Positions 42,144-51,445 are shown, numbered from the stretch's first letter. The stretch: 51,445 bases of DNA from Gemmatimonadota bacterium (GCA_022826685.1 JAJDUL010000069.1:1-51445), one strand, 5' to 3'. Notes: generated from the sequence alone by a model not told the origin. Made by a program: numbers and translations.

Positions 42144-42602
42144 TTACTCGATGACCTGGGCGGTGCCGCCGGCCGCCTCGATCTTCTCACGGGCCGAGGC
42201 GCTGAAGGCGTGCGCGCGCACATCGACCGCCCGCCCGACGTCTCCGCGCCCGAGGATCTTCACGGGACGGTCCGTTCCGCGGATGACGCCGCTCGCGCGA
42301 AGCGTGCCGGGATCGATCCCGCTGCCCTCCACGCGATCCAGTTCCGAGAGATTGACGATGTGCCACTCGGTTCGCCGGTGCGGCTTGAATCCCCGCTTGG
42401 GCGTACGCCGGTAGAGCGGCATCTGGCCGCCCTCGAACCACGCCGGGATCGACGCGCCACTTCGCGACTTCTGGCCCTTGTGGCCGCGTCCCGAGGTCTT
42501 GCCCGAGCCGGACCCGTGACCGCGGCCGCGACGTTTCGCCGAGGACTTCGAACCGCGGGGCGGAGAGAGATTGTCGAGCCCGATCCGCTCGCGTTCAGCC
42601 AT
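42144..42602 (-). CDS. rplO: Ribosomal protein uL15
   Basis: 152 residues. Basic Gly-rich N-terminus (LDNLSPPRGSKSSAKRRGRG, HGSGSGKTSGRGHKGQKSRS) and the EGGQMPLYRRTPKRGF motif are diagnostic. Overlaps rpmD by eight bases. Confidence 0.97.
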   Translation of the reverse strand: MAERERIGLDNLSPPRGSKSSAKRRGRGHGSGSGKTSGRGHKGQKSRSGASIPAWFEGGQMPLYRRTPKRGFKPHRRTEWHIVNLSELDRVEGSGIDPGTLRASGVIRGTDRPVKILGRGDVGRAVDVRAHAFSASAREKIEAAGGTAQVIE

Positions 42603-42789
42603 CTTGTCCGACCTCCTCGACTTCGACGAGATGCGCCACCGCGTGGATCATCCCGCGTATCGCGCGGTTGTCCGGCTGTACCACCTGGTCCTGGTGGTGC
42701 TTGAGGCCGAGGGCCCGAAGCGTGTCGCGCTGCTTGCGCTGCGCTCCGAGACCACTCTTCACCTGACGAATCCTCAGCCGCTCACCCAC
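42595..42789 (-). CDS. rpmD: Ribosomal protein uL30
   Basis: 64 residues from GTG 42789 ([20 protein letters not shown]). [21 protein letters not shown] followed by [17 protein letters not shown] is diagnostic. The GTG overlaps the rpsE stop by eight bases; the longer frame upstream is a shadow of rpsE. Confidence 0.94.
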   Translation of the reverse strand: MGERLRIRQVKSGLGAQRKQRDTLRALGLKHHQDQVVQPDNRAIRGMIHAVAHLVEVEEVGQDG

Positions 42790-43303
42790 GCATGGCCTCC
42801 CGGATCGTGGCGACATCCACCCCGCGTTCGGCCGCAACCTGCTCCGGCGTGACCAGATCCTGCAGTCCGCTCATCGTGGCGCGAACGATGTTGAGAGGAT
42901 TGTTCGTGCCGAGGCTCTTCGTGAGGATGTCCTGCACGCCGGCGCACTCGAGTACCGCACGGACCGGACCGCCGGCGATGACGCCGGTTCCCGGACCGGC
43001 GGGCTTGAGCAGCACCCGGCCCGCGCCGTGGCGCCCGAGGATTTCGTGAGGGATGGTCCCGTTCACGATCGGCACGACGACCATGGCCTGACGCGCCTGC
43101 TCGAACCCCTTGCGGATCGCCTCGGCAACCTCGTTCGCCTTGCCGAGAGCCATGCCGACACGGCCCTGCCCGTCGCCGACCGCCACGAGCGCGGTGAACG
43201 AAAAGCGGCGGCCGCCTTTTACGACCTTCGAGACGCGATTGATGAAGATGACGTTCTCCTTGAAGTTGTCACCGTCGTCGCGCCGTTTTCCCCCTCTTGC
43301 CAT
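42782..43303 (-). CDS. rpsE: Ribosomal protein uS5
   Basis: 173 residues. [41 protein letters not shown] and [20 protein letters not shown] are diagnostic. Involved in decoding fidelity at the mRNA entry side of the small subunit. Confidence 0.97.
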   Translation of the reverse strand: MARGGKRRDDGDNFKENVIFINRVSKVVKGGRRFSFTALVAVGDGQGRVGMALGKANEVAEAIRKGFEQARQAMVVVPIVNGTIPHEILGRHGAGRVLLKPAGPGTGVIAGGPVRAVLECAGVQDILTKSLGTNNPLNIVRATMSGLQDLVTPEQVAAERGVDVATIREAMRG

Positions 43304-43315
43304 GAAGCCCTCTCG

Positions 43316-43693
43316 TTAGAAGCGGAGACCGCCGTCGCGGGCGCCTTCGGCAAACGCCCGAACGCGGCCGTGATAGGGATACCCGCCGCGGTCGAACACG
43401 ATCTCGCCCACGTCGGCCGCGACCGCCTTCTCCGCAAGTGTCCTGCCCGCAAGATAAGCGTCGGCGACCTTGCCGGAGCGTTCCCCGGCATCGCCGTCCG
43501 TGCCGGCGAGTGTCGAGACGCCGAGCAGCGTAATGCCGCGATCGTCGTCCACCAGTTGGCCCTCGAGATGCCGCAGACTTCGGAACACAACGAGACGCGG
43601 CCGGCCGGCCGTTCCCCGGATCTTCTTCTTGATCCGGGCGTGTCGACGCGTCCGCAGCCGGTGCCTCTGTTTCGTCCGCCCCCTGATGTCCAT
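43316..43693 (-). CDS. rplR: Ribosomal protein uL18
   Basis: 125 residues. RRHARIKKKIRGTAGRPRLVV, the ARTLAEKA-type LAGRTLAEKAV motif and the C-terminal FDRGGYPYHGRVRAFAEGAR are diagnostic. Binds 5S rRNA. Confidence 0.96.
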   Translation of the reverse strand: MDIRGRTKQRHRLRTRRHARIKKKIRGTAGRPRLVVFRSLRHLEGQLVDDDRGITLLGVSTLAGTDGDAGERSGKVADAYLAGRTLAEKAVAADVGEIVFDRGGYPYHGRVRAFAEGARDGGLRF

Positions 43694-43719
43694 CGTCTTC
43701 CCTCTGTCTGGTCTGCCGC

Positions 43720-44262
43720 TCAGGCTGTGGCCGTCGCCTTGCCGGCCTTGCGGCGCACGTACTCGCCCACGTAGCGGATGCCCTTCCCCTTGTACGGTTC
43801 GGGCGGTCGGATCGCGCGGATCTCCGCCGCCATCTGCCCGACCTTCTCCTTGTCGTTCCCCGACACCTTGACCAGCGTCGGCGACTCGACGCTCAACGTG
43901 ATGCCCTCCGGAGGTTCGACGGTGACCGTATGGCTGTACCCGACGCTGAACACGACGGTGCCGCCCTTCTGTTCCGCCCGGTATCCGACGCCGTGGATCT
44001 CCAAACGCTTCTCGTACCCCTGGGACACGCCCGTGACCATGTTGGCGATCAGGGACCGCGTGAGTCCGTGCAGAGCCCGGTGCCGCGCCTCATCGGAGGC
44101 ACGTTTCACGGACACCGCACCCTCGGACTGCGTGATCTCCATATCGGGGTCGAACGACCGCTCGAGCGCACCCCGAGGGCCCTTCACCGTCACATGCGCG
44201 CCATCGATCCTCACCTCGACGCCGTCCGGCACGGGGATTGGCAGCTTTCCGATTCTCGACAC
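43720..44262 (-). CDS. rplF: Ribosomal protein uL6
   Basis: 180 residues. MSRIGKLPIPVPDGVEV at the N-terminus and the RPPEPYKGKGIRYVGEYVRR C-terminal signature. Two duplicated domains, normal length. Lies near the factor-binding site of the large subunit. Confidence 0.97.
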   Translation of the reverse strand: MSRIGKLPIPVPDGVEVRIDGAHVTVKGPRGALERSFDPDMEITQSEGAVSVKRASDEARHRALHGLTRSLIANMVTGVSQGYEKRLEIHGVGYRAEQKGGTVVFSVGYSHTVTVEPPEGITLSVESPTLVKVSGNDKEKVGQMAAEIRAIRPPEPYKGKGIRYVGEYVRRKAGKATATA

Positions 44263-44315
44263 GCTATCTGCTCCCTCGCGGGGGCGACCGCCGGCACCGA
44301 CTCCCGGCAGCCCCG

Positions 44316-44714
44316 CTAGTAGATTCTCGCGATGATCTCCCCGCCGACATGCTGCCGACGGGCGTCGCGGTCCGTCATCAATCCGTTCGATGTCGACATG
44401 ATCGCGATCCCCATCCCGGCCCGAACCTTGGGGATCGAGTTCGCGTCGACGTACTTCCTGAGGCCCGGTTTCGACACGCGTTCGAGCAGCCGAATCACGG
44501 GCCGCTCGTCCGACGTGTACTTGAGATACACGCGCAGACGGCCGTGCCGATCGTCGTCGAGCACCTTGTAGCCGCGAACGAAATGGTTCTCCGCCAGGAT
44601 CCTGGCGATCTCGATCTTGATCTTCGAGAGCGGGATGTCGACGCGACGGTGTCCGGCTCGGCCGGCGTTGCGGATGCGCGTCAGCATGTCCGCGATCGGA
44701 TCGGTCATGCTCAT
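44316..44714 (-). CDS. rpsH: Ribosomal protein uS8
   Basis: 132 residues. MSMTDPIADMLTRIRNAGRAG and C-terminal SIPKVRAGMGIAIMSTSNGL followed by the KxxGGE-type QHVGGEIIARIY. In many bacteria it represses the spc operon; I see no obvious regulatory mimic nearby. Confidence 0.97.
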   Translation of the reverse strand: MSMTDPIADMLTRIRNAGRAGHRRVDIPLSKIKIEIARILAENHFVRGYKVLDDDRHGRLRVYLKYTSDERPVIRLLERVSKPGLRKYVDANSIPKVRAGMGIAIMSTSNGLMTDRDARRQHVGGEIIARIY

Positions 44715-44715
44715 C

Positions 44716-44901
44716 TCACCAACTCGCTTTCCGAACGCCCGGGATCTCTCCGCGGAGCGCCTGCTCCCGGAAACAGATCCGGCACAAACCGAACTTCCTC
44801 ATGTAGGCGCGGGGCCGGCCGCAGCGATAGCAGCGCCGCACCTTGCGCGAACTGAACTTCGGCTTGCGGTTCGCCTTCACGATCAGTGCTGTCTTTGCCA
44901 T
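44716..44901 (-). CDS. rpsN: Ribosomal protein uS14, zinc type
   Basis: 61 residues, the short C+ form. [20 protein letters not shown], then Cys24, Cys27, Cys40 and Cys43 ([20 protein letters not shown]). One base before rpsH. Confidence 0.96.
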   Translation of the reverse strand: MAKTALIVKANRKPKFSSRKVRRCYRCGRPRAYMRKFGLCRICFREQALRGEIPGVRKASW

Positions 44902-44915
44902 TCAGCCTCTTCCCG

Positions 44916-45491
44916 CTAGATGACGACCGGAACCTCATCGCGAAACGGCATACCCATCTCGCGAAGCAGGACGAGTGCCTCGTCGTCCCGGTTGGTCGTC
45001 GTGACAAACGTGATGTTGAGCCCGTGAATCTTGACGATCTCGTCGTAATCGACTTCCGCGAAGACCATCTGCTCCCGGATTCCTACCGTATAGTTGCCGC
45101 GTCCATCGAACGCCCGGCTCTTGAACCCCCTGAAGTCCCTGATTCGGGGCACGGCCGTGCTGATGAACCGATCGAGGAACTCGTACATGCGGGCACCGCG
45201 AAGCGTCACCATCGTCCCGATCGGCATGCCTTCACGCAGACCGAAGTTCGAGATCGAGTTCCGCGCCCGCGTCACGACGGGCCGCTGGCCGCTGATCACC
45301 GCGATCTCGTTCGAGGCGGACTCGATCAGCCTCGGATTGTCCTTCCCTTCGCCGAGCCCGGCGTTGATCACGATCTTCTCGAGCCTGGGGATCTGGTGCG
45401 GGTTCGCGAAGCCGAAGGTATCGGCAAGCTTCGCCCGGACCGTGTCCTCGTAGTGTTTCCGCAGCCGCGGCTTTCCGTTTTCCGAACTCAT
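44916..45491 (-). CDS. rplE: Ribosomal protein uL5
   Basis: 191 residues. PRLEKIVINAGLGEGKDN, ITGQxP-type ISGQRPVVTRARNSISNF and the VTLRGARMYEFLDRFISTA motif. Binds 5S rRNA and contacts the P-site tRNA. Confidence 0.97.
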   Translation of the reverse strand: MSSENGKPRLRKHYEDTVRAKLADTFGFANPHQIPRLEKIVINAGLGEGKDNPRLIESASNEIAVISGQRPVVTRARNSISNFGLREGMPIGTMVTLRGARMYEFLDRFISTAVPRIRDFRGFKSRAFDGRGNYTVGIREQMVFAEVDYDEIVKIHGLNITFVTTTNRDDEALVLLREMGMPFRDEVPVVI

Positions 45492-45497
45492 CTTTCT

Positions 45498-45845
45498 CTA
45501 GCCCGCCGTCGGGATGGGGTCGTCACAGCGCTTGCAGATCCGCTCGATCGTGCCGTCCGCATCGCGTTGGCGGCGTATCCGCGACGGCTCGTCGCACTGG
45601 GGACACACGAGCATCACGTTCGAAGCGCTGATCGGCTCTTCGTAGGTCACGATGCCGCCTTCGGTGACCCCGCCCTTCGCGTTGGCCACGGGACGCTTGT
45701 GATGCTTGCGCATGTTCACGTCCTGCACCACGACGAGTCCCCGCGAAGGGATCGTGCGCAGCACCTGGCCCTGGGCGCCGACAAAGTTGCCCGCGATCAC
45801 CCGGACCGTGTCTCCGGCTCTCATGTGCAGTTTCTTGCGTGTCAT
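45498..45845 (-). CDS. rplX: Ribosomal protein uL24, zinc-ribbon-extended
   Basis: 115 residues. KOW-type start (MRAGDTVRVIAGNFVGAQG) then VVVQDVNMRKHHKRPVANAK. The C-terminal extension carries CxxC pairs, Cys81/Cys84 and Cys104/Cys107, probably a zinc ribbon, which some bacterial lineages have and E. coli lacks. An assembly-initiator protein of the large subunit. Confidence 0.95.
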   Translation of the reverse strand: MTRKKLHMRAGDTVRVIAGNFVGAQGQVLRTIPSRGLVVVQDVNMRKHHKRPVANAKGGVTEGGIVTYEEPISASNVMLVCPQCDEPSRIRRQRDADGTIERICKRCDDPIPTAG

Positions 45846-45888
45846 CTTCGGTTCAGATCCTCGTGCGACACCTCGCGGCCCGCGGCCG

Positions 45889-46257
45889 CTAGATCACTTC
45901 GGGGGCAAGCGACACGATCTTCATGAATCTCTTCTCGCGGAGTTCACGCGCCACCGGCCCGAAGATACGTGTGGCGGTCGGCTCTCCCGCGTCGTTGATG
46001 ATCACCGCCGCGTTTTCGTCGAAGCGGATGTAACTGCCGTCGCGCCGCCGGCTCTCCTTTGCCGTTCGCACGACGACCGCCCGAACCACCTGTCCCTTCT
46101 TCACGTTCCCGTGCGGGGTCGCGTCCTTGATCGTCGCGACGATCACGTCGCCCACGCGGGCGTACCGGCGGCGCGACCCGCCGAGGACTCGAATGCACAG
46201 AGCCCGGCGGGCACCGGAATTGTCCGCGATGCGGACCATCGATTCCTGCTGAATCAT
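45889..46257 (-). CDS. rplN: Ribosomal protein uL14
   Basis: 122 residues, the standard length. [39 protein letters not shown] and the [17 protein letters not shown] run are diagnostic. Forms an inter-subunit bridge. Confidence 0.97.
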   Translation of the reverse strand: MIQQESMVRIADNSGARRALCIRVLGGSRRRYARVGDVIVATIKDATPHGNVKKGQVVRAVVVRTAKESRRRDGSYIRFDENAAVIINDAGEPTATRIFGPVARELREKRFMKIVSLAPEVI

Positions 46258-46272
46258 CTCGTCGTGCCCCCG

Positions 46273-46542
46273 TTACTCGGGACGCTGGACCAGATCGAGC
46301 ACGCGCCAGCGCTTGAGCCTGGAGAGCGGACGAGTCTCCTCGATCCGCACCACGTCACCCACCCGATATTCGTTCTCTTCGTCGTGTGCCTGGTACCGCT
46401 TCCCGCGGCTTACCTGCTTGCCGTACAGCGGGTGCGCGAGTCGCCGCTCGACGGACACCACGACGGTCTTTTCCATGCGGTCGCTCACGACCGTTCCGAG
46501 CCGAACCTTGCGCCGGCCCTTCGTCGCCGATTGATCAGCCAA
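46273..46542 (-). CDS. rpsQ: Ribosomal protein uS17
   Basis: 89 residues. [41 protein letters not shown] and [19 protein letters not shown] are diagnostic. Its start overlaps rpmC by eight bases. Confidence 0.97.
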   Translation of the reverse strand: MADQSATKGRRKVRLGTVVSDRMEKTVVVSVERRLAHPLYGKQVSRGKRYQAHDEENEYRVGDVVRIEETRPLSRLKRWRVLDLVQRPE

Positions 46543-46750
46543 CCTGATTCTCCTCGCTACGCGCCCGTTCGACCTGCACGGTCTTCAGTCGCGCGATCTC
46601 GCGACGCAACGTCTTCAGGAGCGACGGGTTCTCCAGTTCCTCGAACGCGGCCCGGTAGCGCAGACGAGCGATTTCGTCCTTCGCGCGGGCGAGCTCCTCG
46701 GCGAGTTCCTCGTCGGTGAATTCGCGAATCTCCATCGCGTCAAGCGACAC
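46535..46750 (-). CDS. rpmC: Ribosomal protein uL29
   Basis: 71 residues. Two-helix protein: [20 protein letters not shown] and the [11 protein letters not shown] motif. It sits at the tunnel exit as a docking point for chaperones. Immediately abuts rplP. Confidence 0.96.
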   Translation of the reverse strand: MSLDAMEIREFTDEELAEELARAKDEIARLRYRAAFEELENPSLLKTLRREIARLKTVQVERARSEENQVG

Positions 46751-47161
46751 CTAGTCCTCCCGCTCCAGAAAGCGTGTCTTGACCGGAAGCTTCGCCGACG
46801 CCAACTGCATTGCCCGCCGCGCGAGTTCGATGTCGACTCCCTCGATCTCGAACATCACCCGACCCGGCTTCACCGGCGCAACCCAGTACTCGGGGTTCCC
46901 CTTACCCTTCCCCATCCGGGTCTCCGCGGGTTTCTGCGTGAGCGGCTTGTCCGGAAAGATGCGGATCCAGACCTTTCCGCCACGCTTGATGTGCCGCGTC
47001 ATGGCGACTCGAGCGGCTTCGATCTGACGGTTCGTGATCCAGCCCGGTTCCACGGCCTGAAGCGCGTAGTCGCCGAACGAGACCTTGTTGCCGCGATGCG
47101 CGGCGCCGCGCATGCGCCCCTTCTGCTGTTTCCGGTACTTGATCCGCTTCGGTTGCAGCAT
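46751..47161 (-). CDS. rplP: Ribosomal protein uL16
   Basis: 136 residues. [37 protein letters not shown], and [20 protein letters not shown] are diagnostic. Essential for A-site tRNA positioning. Confidence 0.97.
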   Translation of the reverse strand: MLQPKRIKYRKQQKGRMRGAAHRGNKVSFGDYALQAVEPGWITNRQIEAARVAMTRHIKRGGKVWIRIFPDKPLTQKPAETRMGKGKGNPEYWVAPVKPGRVMFEIEGVDIELARRAMQLASAKLPVKTRFLERED

Positions 47162-47167
47162 CTGTCT

Positions 47168-47857
47168 CTATCCTCGCCCGCGACCCGCGCGGCGGCGCCC
47201 GCCCGCGGTGTACGTCTGACCACGGCGGTCCTCCACGATCTCGCCGTGGAAGATCCACACCTTCACGCCGATCGTCCCGAACGTCGTCCGGGCCTGTCGC
47301 TCCGCGTAGTCGATGTCCGCGCGCAACGTGTGCAGCGGCACGCGCCCTTCGTGATAGCCCTCCGAGCGCGCGATCTCGGCCCCGCCGAGCCGCCCGCCGC
47401 ACTGGATGCGGATGCCGCCGGCGCCCGCTCGCATCGCCGCCTGCACGGCCCGCTTCATCGCGCGGCGGAAGCTGATCCGCTGCGTCAACTGGTGGGCCAC
47501 GTTGTCCGCCACGAGTTGAGCCTGGGTCTCCGGACGGCGAATCTCCTCGACGTTGACGGAAACTTCCGCGTCCGTCAGCAGGGCGAGTTCGTCGCGCAGC
47601 TTGTCGACCTCGGCCCCGCGCTTACCGATCACGACGCCGGGACGACCCGTGTGGATCGTGACGACGATCTTGGACGGCTTGCGCTCGATCTCCACCTGGG
47701 CGATCGCCGCATGACCGAGCCGCGCCTGCAGGTACTTCCGCAGCTTCTCGTCTTCCGCGAGCAGCTTCGGAAACTCCTTGCCCTGTGCGTACCAGCGCGA
47801 CCGCCACGGCTTGACCGAGCCAAGCCTGAATCCGTACGGGTGTGTCTTCTGGCCCAT
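47168..47857 (-). CDS. rpsC: Ribosomal protein uS3
   Basis: 229 residues. [22 protein letters not shown] domain with [20 protein letters not shown], and the [19 protein letters not shown] signature. The C-terminal tail is Arg/Gly-rich. Its ATG overlaps the rplV stop (TAATG). Confidence 0.97.
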   Translation of the reverse strand: MGQKTHPYGFRLGSVKPWRSRWYAQGKEFPKLLAEDEKLRKYLQARLGHAAIAQVEIERKPSKIVVTIHTGRPGVVIGKRGAEVDKLRDELALLTDAEVSVNVEEIRRPETQAQLVADNVAHQLTQRISFRRAMKRAVQAAMRAGAGGIRIQCGGRLGGAEIARSEGYHEGRVPLHTLRADIDYAERQARTTFGTIGVKVWIFHGEIVEDRRGQTYTAGGRRRAGRGRG

Positions 47858-48207
47858 TAGTCTCTCGTGTCCACGACGACCGTCACGTGACTGCTCCGCT
47901 TGAGCCGGGGGGTCGCCCTGCCGTAGGCGCGCGCTCGCCAGCGCCGAAGCGTCCTGCCTTCGTCGACGTACGCCTCGCGCACATAGAGTTCGTCCACGTC
48001 CAGCGTCTCCCCGCCCTCGTCCGCCCTGTAGACCGCATTGGCGACGGCCGAACGGAGCAGCTTTCCGATCGAACGCGCCGCCTTCTTCTTCGAGAATTGC
48101 AGGATAGCGTACGCCTCGTTGATGTCCCGCCCGCGAATCTGGTCGATGACCAGACGCATCTTCCGGGCGGACATGCCGAGGTTCCTCGCCCTGGCTGTCG
48201 CCTGCAT
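47857..48207 (-). CDS. rplV: Ribosomal protein uL22
   Basis: 116 residues from ATG 48207 ([20 protein letters not shown]). [20 protein letters not shown] is the C-terminal hairpin signature that lines the exit tunnel. The longer frame upstream is a shadow of rpsS. The ATG overlaps the rpsS stop by one base. Confidence 0.96.
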   Translation of the reverse strand: MQATARARNLGMSARKMRLVIDQIRGRDINEAYAILQFSKKKAARSIGKLLRSAVANAVYRADEGGETLDVDELYVREAYVDEGRTLRRWRARAYGRATPRLKRSSHVTVVVDTRD

Positions 48208-48491
48208 CAGACTCTGCCCCTCCGGTCTCGCGTGGAACCGGCGTGCCCGCGGAATGTCCGCGTCGTCGCGAACTCTCCGAGCTTGTGCCCCACCATGTTC
48301 TCCGTCACGTAGACCGGGATGAACTTGTTGCCGTTGTGCACCGCGAGCGTGTGCCCGACGAAATCCGGGCTGATGGTCGAAGCCCGGGCCCATGTCTTGA
48401 TGACCGACTTGTCTCCGGAATCGTTCATCCGCTGCACCTTCATAAGCAGCTTCTCATCGATGTACGGTCCCTTCTTCACGCTTCTCGGCAT
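48207..48491 (-). CDS. rpsS: Ribosomal protein uS19
   Basis: 94 residues from ATG 48491 ([19 protein letters not shown]). [20 protein letters not shown] and the [15 protein letters not shown] motif are diagnostic. It forms a complex with uS13 in the head. Confidence 0.97.
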   Translation of the reverse strand: MPRSVKKGPYIDEKLLMKVQRMNDSGDKSVIKTWARASTISPDFVGHTLAVHNGNKFIPVYVTENMVGHKLGEFATTRTFRGHAGSTRDRRGRV

Positions 48492-48505
48492 CGGATCTCT
48501 CGCTC

Positions 48506-49345
48506 CTACTTCGTGGCCCTGCCGCGCTTGCGGCCGCGCACGATCAGCTTGTCGCTCCGCTTGTGCTTCTTCCTCGTCTTGCGACCCTCCGGCTTGCCCC
48601 ACGGCGACACGGGCGGACGACCGCCGGAACTGCGCCCCTCCCCGCCCCCGAGGGGATGGTCCACGGGATTCATCGCCACGCCGCGCACCTTGGGCCGCCG
48701 GCCCTTCCACCTCGAGCGGCCCGCCTTTCCGGCGCGAATGAGTTCGTGGTCGACGTTGCCGACCTGCCCCACCGTGGCCCGGCACGATTCCGGCACCATG
48801 CGCATCTCGGTGCTGGGGAGCCGCAAGGTGACCGTTCCCCGCTCCTTCGCGACAACCTGGACCGACGCGCCGGCCGAGCGGGCGAGTTGCGCGCCCTTGC
48901 CGGGGGCGAGTTCCACGCCGTGTACGACCGTCCCGAGCGGAACCTCGCCAAGCGGCAGACAGTTGCCCACGTTCGGGTCGATCCCGGACCCGGAGAGGAT
49001 GGTGTCACCGACACCGAGACCCCGCGGGTGGAGGATGTAGCGCTTCTCCCCGTCCGCGTAGTGGATGAGAGCGATGCGGGCCGAGCGATTCGGATCGTAT
49101 TCGATCTCCGCGATGACGCCGGGCACGCCGTCCTTCCTGCGCTTGAAGTCGATGCGGCGGTAACGCCGCTTGTGACCGCCTCCGCGCCTCCGGCTCGTGA
49201 TGTGTCCGTGGTGGTTGCGGCCGGACTTCTTCGGCAGACCCTCCGTCAGCGACTTCTCCGGCTCGCTGCGGGTGATTTCCTCGAAAGTCGATACGCTGCG
49301 GTATCGAGAGGCCGCCGTGACCGGCTTGAACTTGCGAATCGGCAT
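48506..49345 (-). CDS. rplB: Ribosomal protein uL2
   Basis: 279 residues. [40 protein letters not shown], and the C-terminal [19 protein letters not shown], which carries the conserved His needed for peptidyl transfer. Three bases after rplW. Confidence 0.97.
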   Translation of the reverse strand: MPIRKFKPVTAASRYRSVSTFEEITRSEPEKSLTEGLPKKSGRNHHGHITSRRRGGGHKRRYRRIDFKRRKDGVPGVIAEIEYDPNRSARIALIHYADGEKRYILHPRGLGVGDTILSGSGIDPNVGNCLPLGEVPLGTVVHGVELAPGKGAQLARSAGASVQVVAKERGTVTLRLPSTEMRMVPESCRATVGQVGNVDHELIRAGKAGRSRWKGRRPKVRGVAMNPVDHPLGGGEGRSSGGRPPVSPWGKPEGRKTRKKHKRSDKLIVRGRKRGRATK

Positions 49346-49348
49346 CGA

Positions 49349-49705
49349 TCAGGCTCCCTCCAGCACATCGACGGGACCGTCCGCAACTTCGATGATCGCC
49401 TTCTTCCAGTGCGGCCGACGGCCCATCGTGCGCCCCATGCGCTTCTTCTTCCCCCGCACGTTCATCGTGCGCACGGAGGTGACCCGCCTTCCCTCGAAGA
49501 TCGCCTCGAAGGCGCGGCGGATCTCGATCTTGTTCGCGTCCGGCGCCACCTCGAAGGTGTATTTGGGACGGGGTTCCACCTCGCCGAGGTCGATGCGCGC
49601 CTGGAGACGTCGTCCCACCCCGTCGGTCCCCTCGGACTGGAGGCTCGTGGATGTCTTCTCCGTGAAGAGCGGACGCAGGATGATCTCGTTCGGTGCGCGC
49701 GTCAT
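49349..49705 (-). CDS. rplW: Ribosomal protein uL23
   Basis: 118 residues. IILRPLFTEKTSTSLQ, KYTFEVAPDANKIEIRRAFE and RVTSVRTMNVRGKKKRMGR are diagnostic. It carries a somewhat longer internal loop (SEGTDGVGRRLQARIDLGEV) than E. coli. It is a docking site at the tunnel exit. Overlaps rplD by four bases. Confidence 0.96.
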   Translation of the reverse strand: MTRAPNEIILRPLFTEKTSTSLQSEGTDGVGRRLQARIDLGEVEPRPKYTFEVAPDANKIEIRRAFEAIFEGRRVTSVRTMNVRGKKKRMGRTMGRRPHWKKAIIEVADGPVDVLEGA

Positions 49706-50337
49706 GCTTCACCTTCCCCGGCGGAGTCCCCTGCCGCATCGAAGACCGACGACTCGACGAGTACCAGGTCGGACCAGAGGATGTCGTACGCCGACGCCTC
49801 TCCCCATGGGAGCACGCGAACGCCGGGCAGGTTTCTGGCCGACAGGTGGACGTCGGGTTTGTGGCCCGCCGTCAGGAAGAGGATGTTCTCCGAGCCGCGG
49901 CCAATGCCGGCCAGCAGGGCGGCGACGTGCCGGGTCTTCGGCGGATCGAAACCCAGAGGCTCGATGAGCGCGAGGTCGCCGTTCATGGCTCTCGTGTTGA
50001 GTGCGGAACGGATCGCCAGCCGACGGATCCGCCTCGGCACGCGCACGCGATAGGAGCGCGGCTGCGGGCCGAAGACGACCGAGCCGCCGCGCCACAGCGC
50101 CGACCGGATCGAGCCGGCGCGGGCACGTCCCGTCCCCTTCTGCCGCCAGGGCTTCCGCGATCCTCCGCGAACGGTCGAGCGGGTCTTCGTCGATGCGGTC
50201 CCCTGTCGACGGTTCGCCAGCACGGCGGTGACGACCTGATGGAGCACATCTTCGTTGACCACGCCGTCGAACGGCGTCTCGGGCAGGGCCCGCTCGGCCC
50301 CGGCCGTGCCGTCGGAACTGTACGTCGCGACTTTCAT
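49702..50337 (-). CDS. rplD: Ribosomal protein uL4
   Basis: 211 residues. TKTRSTVRGGSRKPWRQKGT, ARAGSIRSALWRGGSVVFGP and the PSxRNIPG-type SARNLPGVRVLPWGEASAYD are diagnostic. Extends a loop into the tunnel. The start overlaps the rplC stop by four bases. Confidence 0.97.
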   Translation of the reverse strand: MKVATYSSDGTAGAERALPETPFDGVVNEDVLHQVVTAVLANRRQGTASTKTRSTVRGGSRKPWRQKGTGRARAGSIRSALWRGGSVVFGPQPRSYRVRVPRRIRRLAIRSALNTRAMNGDLALIEPLGFDPPKTRHVAALLAGIGRGSENILFLTAGHKPDVHLSARNLPGVRVLPWGEASAYDILWSDLVLVESSVFDAAGDSAGEGEA

Positions 50338-50957
50338 CGGCCCGGCCTCACCATGACGAGGTTGTTGCGCCCACCCGGGACGGAGCCCTGAACGATCAGA
50401 AGGTTCTTGTCGGCGTCGACCCGAATGATCTTCCGGCTCATCGCCGTACGCTGCGTCCCCCCCATGCGGCCCGCCATCTTCCGCCCCTTGATGACTCGGG
50501 ACGGGTCCGTGCCGGCTCCGATCGAGCCCGGGGCTCTGAGAACGGACGTTCCGCCGTGCGAGCCGCGACCACCGCCGAAGCCGTGCCGCTTCACGACGCC
50601 CTGGAACCCGCGACCCTTGGTCGTGCCCGTCACGTTCACCCGCGATCCGGCATCGAACATGCCGACCGTGAGTTCCTGGCCCAGCTCGAGCTTCTCGCCT
50701 TCGAAGTCGAACTCCGCGAGGACGCGCGGTACGTAGTCGAGTCCGGCGCGCGCGGCGTGGCCCGCCGTCGGCTTTCGCACGCGCCCTTCCTTCACGCGAC
50801 CGAAGCCCAGCTGCACGGCATCGTATCCGTCGCGCTCGGCGGTCTTGATCTGGACGACCGGACAGGGTCCGACTTCCAGCACCGTGACGCCGACGGCCTT
50901 CCCGTCGTCGTCGAAGATCTGCGTCATGCCGATTTTGCGGCCGATCAACCCGGGCAT
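50334..50957 (-). CDS. rplC: Ribosomal protein uL3
   Basis: 207 residues from ATG 50957 ([20 protein letters not shown]). An upstream in-frame ATG lies inside rpsJ and is unlikely. [39 protein letters not shown] and RMGG are diagnostic of the peptidyl-transferase-centre arm. Confidence 0.96.
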   Translation of the reverse strand: MPGLIGRKIGMTQIFDDDGKAVGVTVLEVGPCPVVQIKTAERDGYDAVQLGFGRVKEGRVRKPTAGHAARAGLDYVPRVLAEFDFEGEKLELGQELTVGMFDAGSRVNVTGTTKGRGFQGVVKRHGFGGGRGSHGGTSVLRAPGSIGAGTDPSRVIKGRKMAGRMGGTQRTAMSRKIIRVDADKNLLIVQGSVPGGRNNLVMVRPGR

Positions 50958-50961
50958 CTCG

Positions 50962-51270
50962 CTACTCGACTTTGATTTCCACATCGACGCCGGCCGCGAG
51001 ATCCAGCTTCGTCAGCGCGTCGATCGTCTGCGGACGGGAGTCATGGATATCGATGAGCCGCTTGTGCGTCTTCAGTTCGAACTGTTCCCGCGACTTCTTG
51101 TCCACATGCGGGCTCCGCAGGACCGTGAACAGCTGACGGCGCGTCGGGAGCGGGATCGGCCCGCTGACCGATGCACCGGTCTTCTGCGCCGTCCGGACGA
51201 TGTCCGCCGCCGTTTGGTCGATCACCGCTGGATCGAAGGCCTTCAGCCGAATCCGAATCTTCTGCGCCAT
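50962..51270 (-). CDS. rpsJ: Ribosomal protein uS10
   Basis: 102 residues. [40 protein letters not shown] and [20 protein letters not shown] are diagnostic. Besides its head role it partners NusB in antitermination. Opens the S10 operon, 34 bases after tuf. Confidence 0.97.
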   Translation of the reverse strand: MAQKIRIRLKAFDPAVIDQTAADIVRTAQKTGASVSGPIPLPTRRQLFTVLRSPHVDKKSREQFELKTHKRLIDIHDSRPQTIDALTKLDLAAGVDVEIKVE

Positions 51271-51304
51271 ATCTGTGCGCCGTCTCGTTTTCCGGGGCTG
51301 TCCG

Positions 51305-51445
51305 CTAGTCGTGGATGGCGGTGACGACCCCGGCGCCCACCGTCCGGCCTCCCTCGCGGATCGCGAACCGGAGGTTCTCCTCCATCGCGATCGGCGCGAT
51401 CAGCTCCACCGCCATATTCACATTGTCCCCCGGCATCACCATCTC
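51305..51445 (-). CDS. tuf: Elongation factor Tu, C-terminal fragment cut by the window edge
   Basis: 46 residues before a TAG at 51305-51307. Translation reads [20 protein letters not shown], then [20 protein letters not shown] and ending VVTAIHD, the C-terminal domain III of EF-Tu that binds aminoacyl-tRNA. The gene continues beyond the window. Its place before rpsJ is the usual str-S10 order. Confidence 0.95.
   Translation of the reverse strand, partial: EMVMPGDNVNMAVELIAPIAMEENLRFAIREGGRTVGAGVVTAIHD

Noticed and set aside
48208..48393. Longer rplV frame starting within rpsS
   Set aside because: The extra residues are an out-of-frame reading of rpsS; ATG 48207 matches the family start.

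Overview
This is a GC-rich, gene-dense bacterial chromosome segment with no gene-free stretch over about 250 bases, and no CRISPR array, tRNA, rRNA or insertion sequence. It probably comes from a Gemmatimonadota-like (FCB-group) bacterium. That is inference, drawn from a very long SecA (1123 aa) with an FCB-style central extension and a SEC-C tail, several secreted gamma-glutamyltranspeptidase-like, CocE and sortilin-type beta-propeller proteins, many Tat signals, and zinc-type ribosomal proteins throughout. No rRNA gene is present to settle it.

Left part (1-22.8 kb, accessory, mixed strands). Two Met/Asp-rich exported paralogues come first (the first truncated by the window edge). Next come a CocE/NonD hydrolase lipoprotein and three closely related gamma-glutamyltranspeptidase-like Tat lipoproteins, each preceded by the same promoter layout and split by a membrane protein with three winged-helix-like repeats. 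A PIN/ribbon-helix-helix toxin-antitoxin pair, a ComEC-type metallo-beta-lactamase with a lamin-tail-like domain plus a DUF3006 partner, and a 1049-aa sortilin/Asp-box propeller follow. The section ends with a methyl-amine/one-carbon module: a dimethylglycine dehydrogenase-like flavoprotein facing a DmdA/GcvT-like demethylase, a Tat-targeted epimerase and a PLP aminotransferase.

Middle part (22.8-35.4 kb, all minus strand). Cell-envelope and housekeeping genes: a cupredoxin lipoprotein, secA, nadD, bamD, a TPR lipoprotein, a polyprenyl-phosphate-type glycosyltransferase, UDP-xylose synthase, UDP-glucose dehydrogenase, an RMD-like epimerase, hemB, hemD and rpmB. Several junctions are 4-base start/stop overlaps, so translation is probably coupled. 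Two long imperfect palindromes of about 170 bp (22628-22803 and 35007-35174) look like miniature inverted-repeat elements sitting between operons.

Right part (35.4-51.4 kb, all minus strand). The full S10-spc-alpha ribosomal supercluster in transcription order: tuf (partial), rpsJ, rplC, rplD, rplW, rplB, rpsS, rplV, rpsC, rplP, rpmC, rpsQ, rplN, rplX, rplE, rpsN, rpsH, rplF, rplR, rpsE, rpmD, rplO, secY, adk, map, infA, rpmJ, rpsM, rpsK, rpsD, rpoA, rplQ, then an unknown membrane-anchored protein and rpmB. A hairpin follows infA and an AT-rich candidate promoter precedes rpmJ, which may separate the alpha operon from the spc operon.

The most interesting targets are the GGT-like triplet that has lost the known glutamate-binding residues, the DmdA-like/dimethylglycine dehydrogenase-like module, the three-repeat winged-helix membrane protein, and the two palindromic elements.
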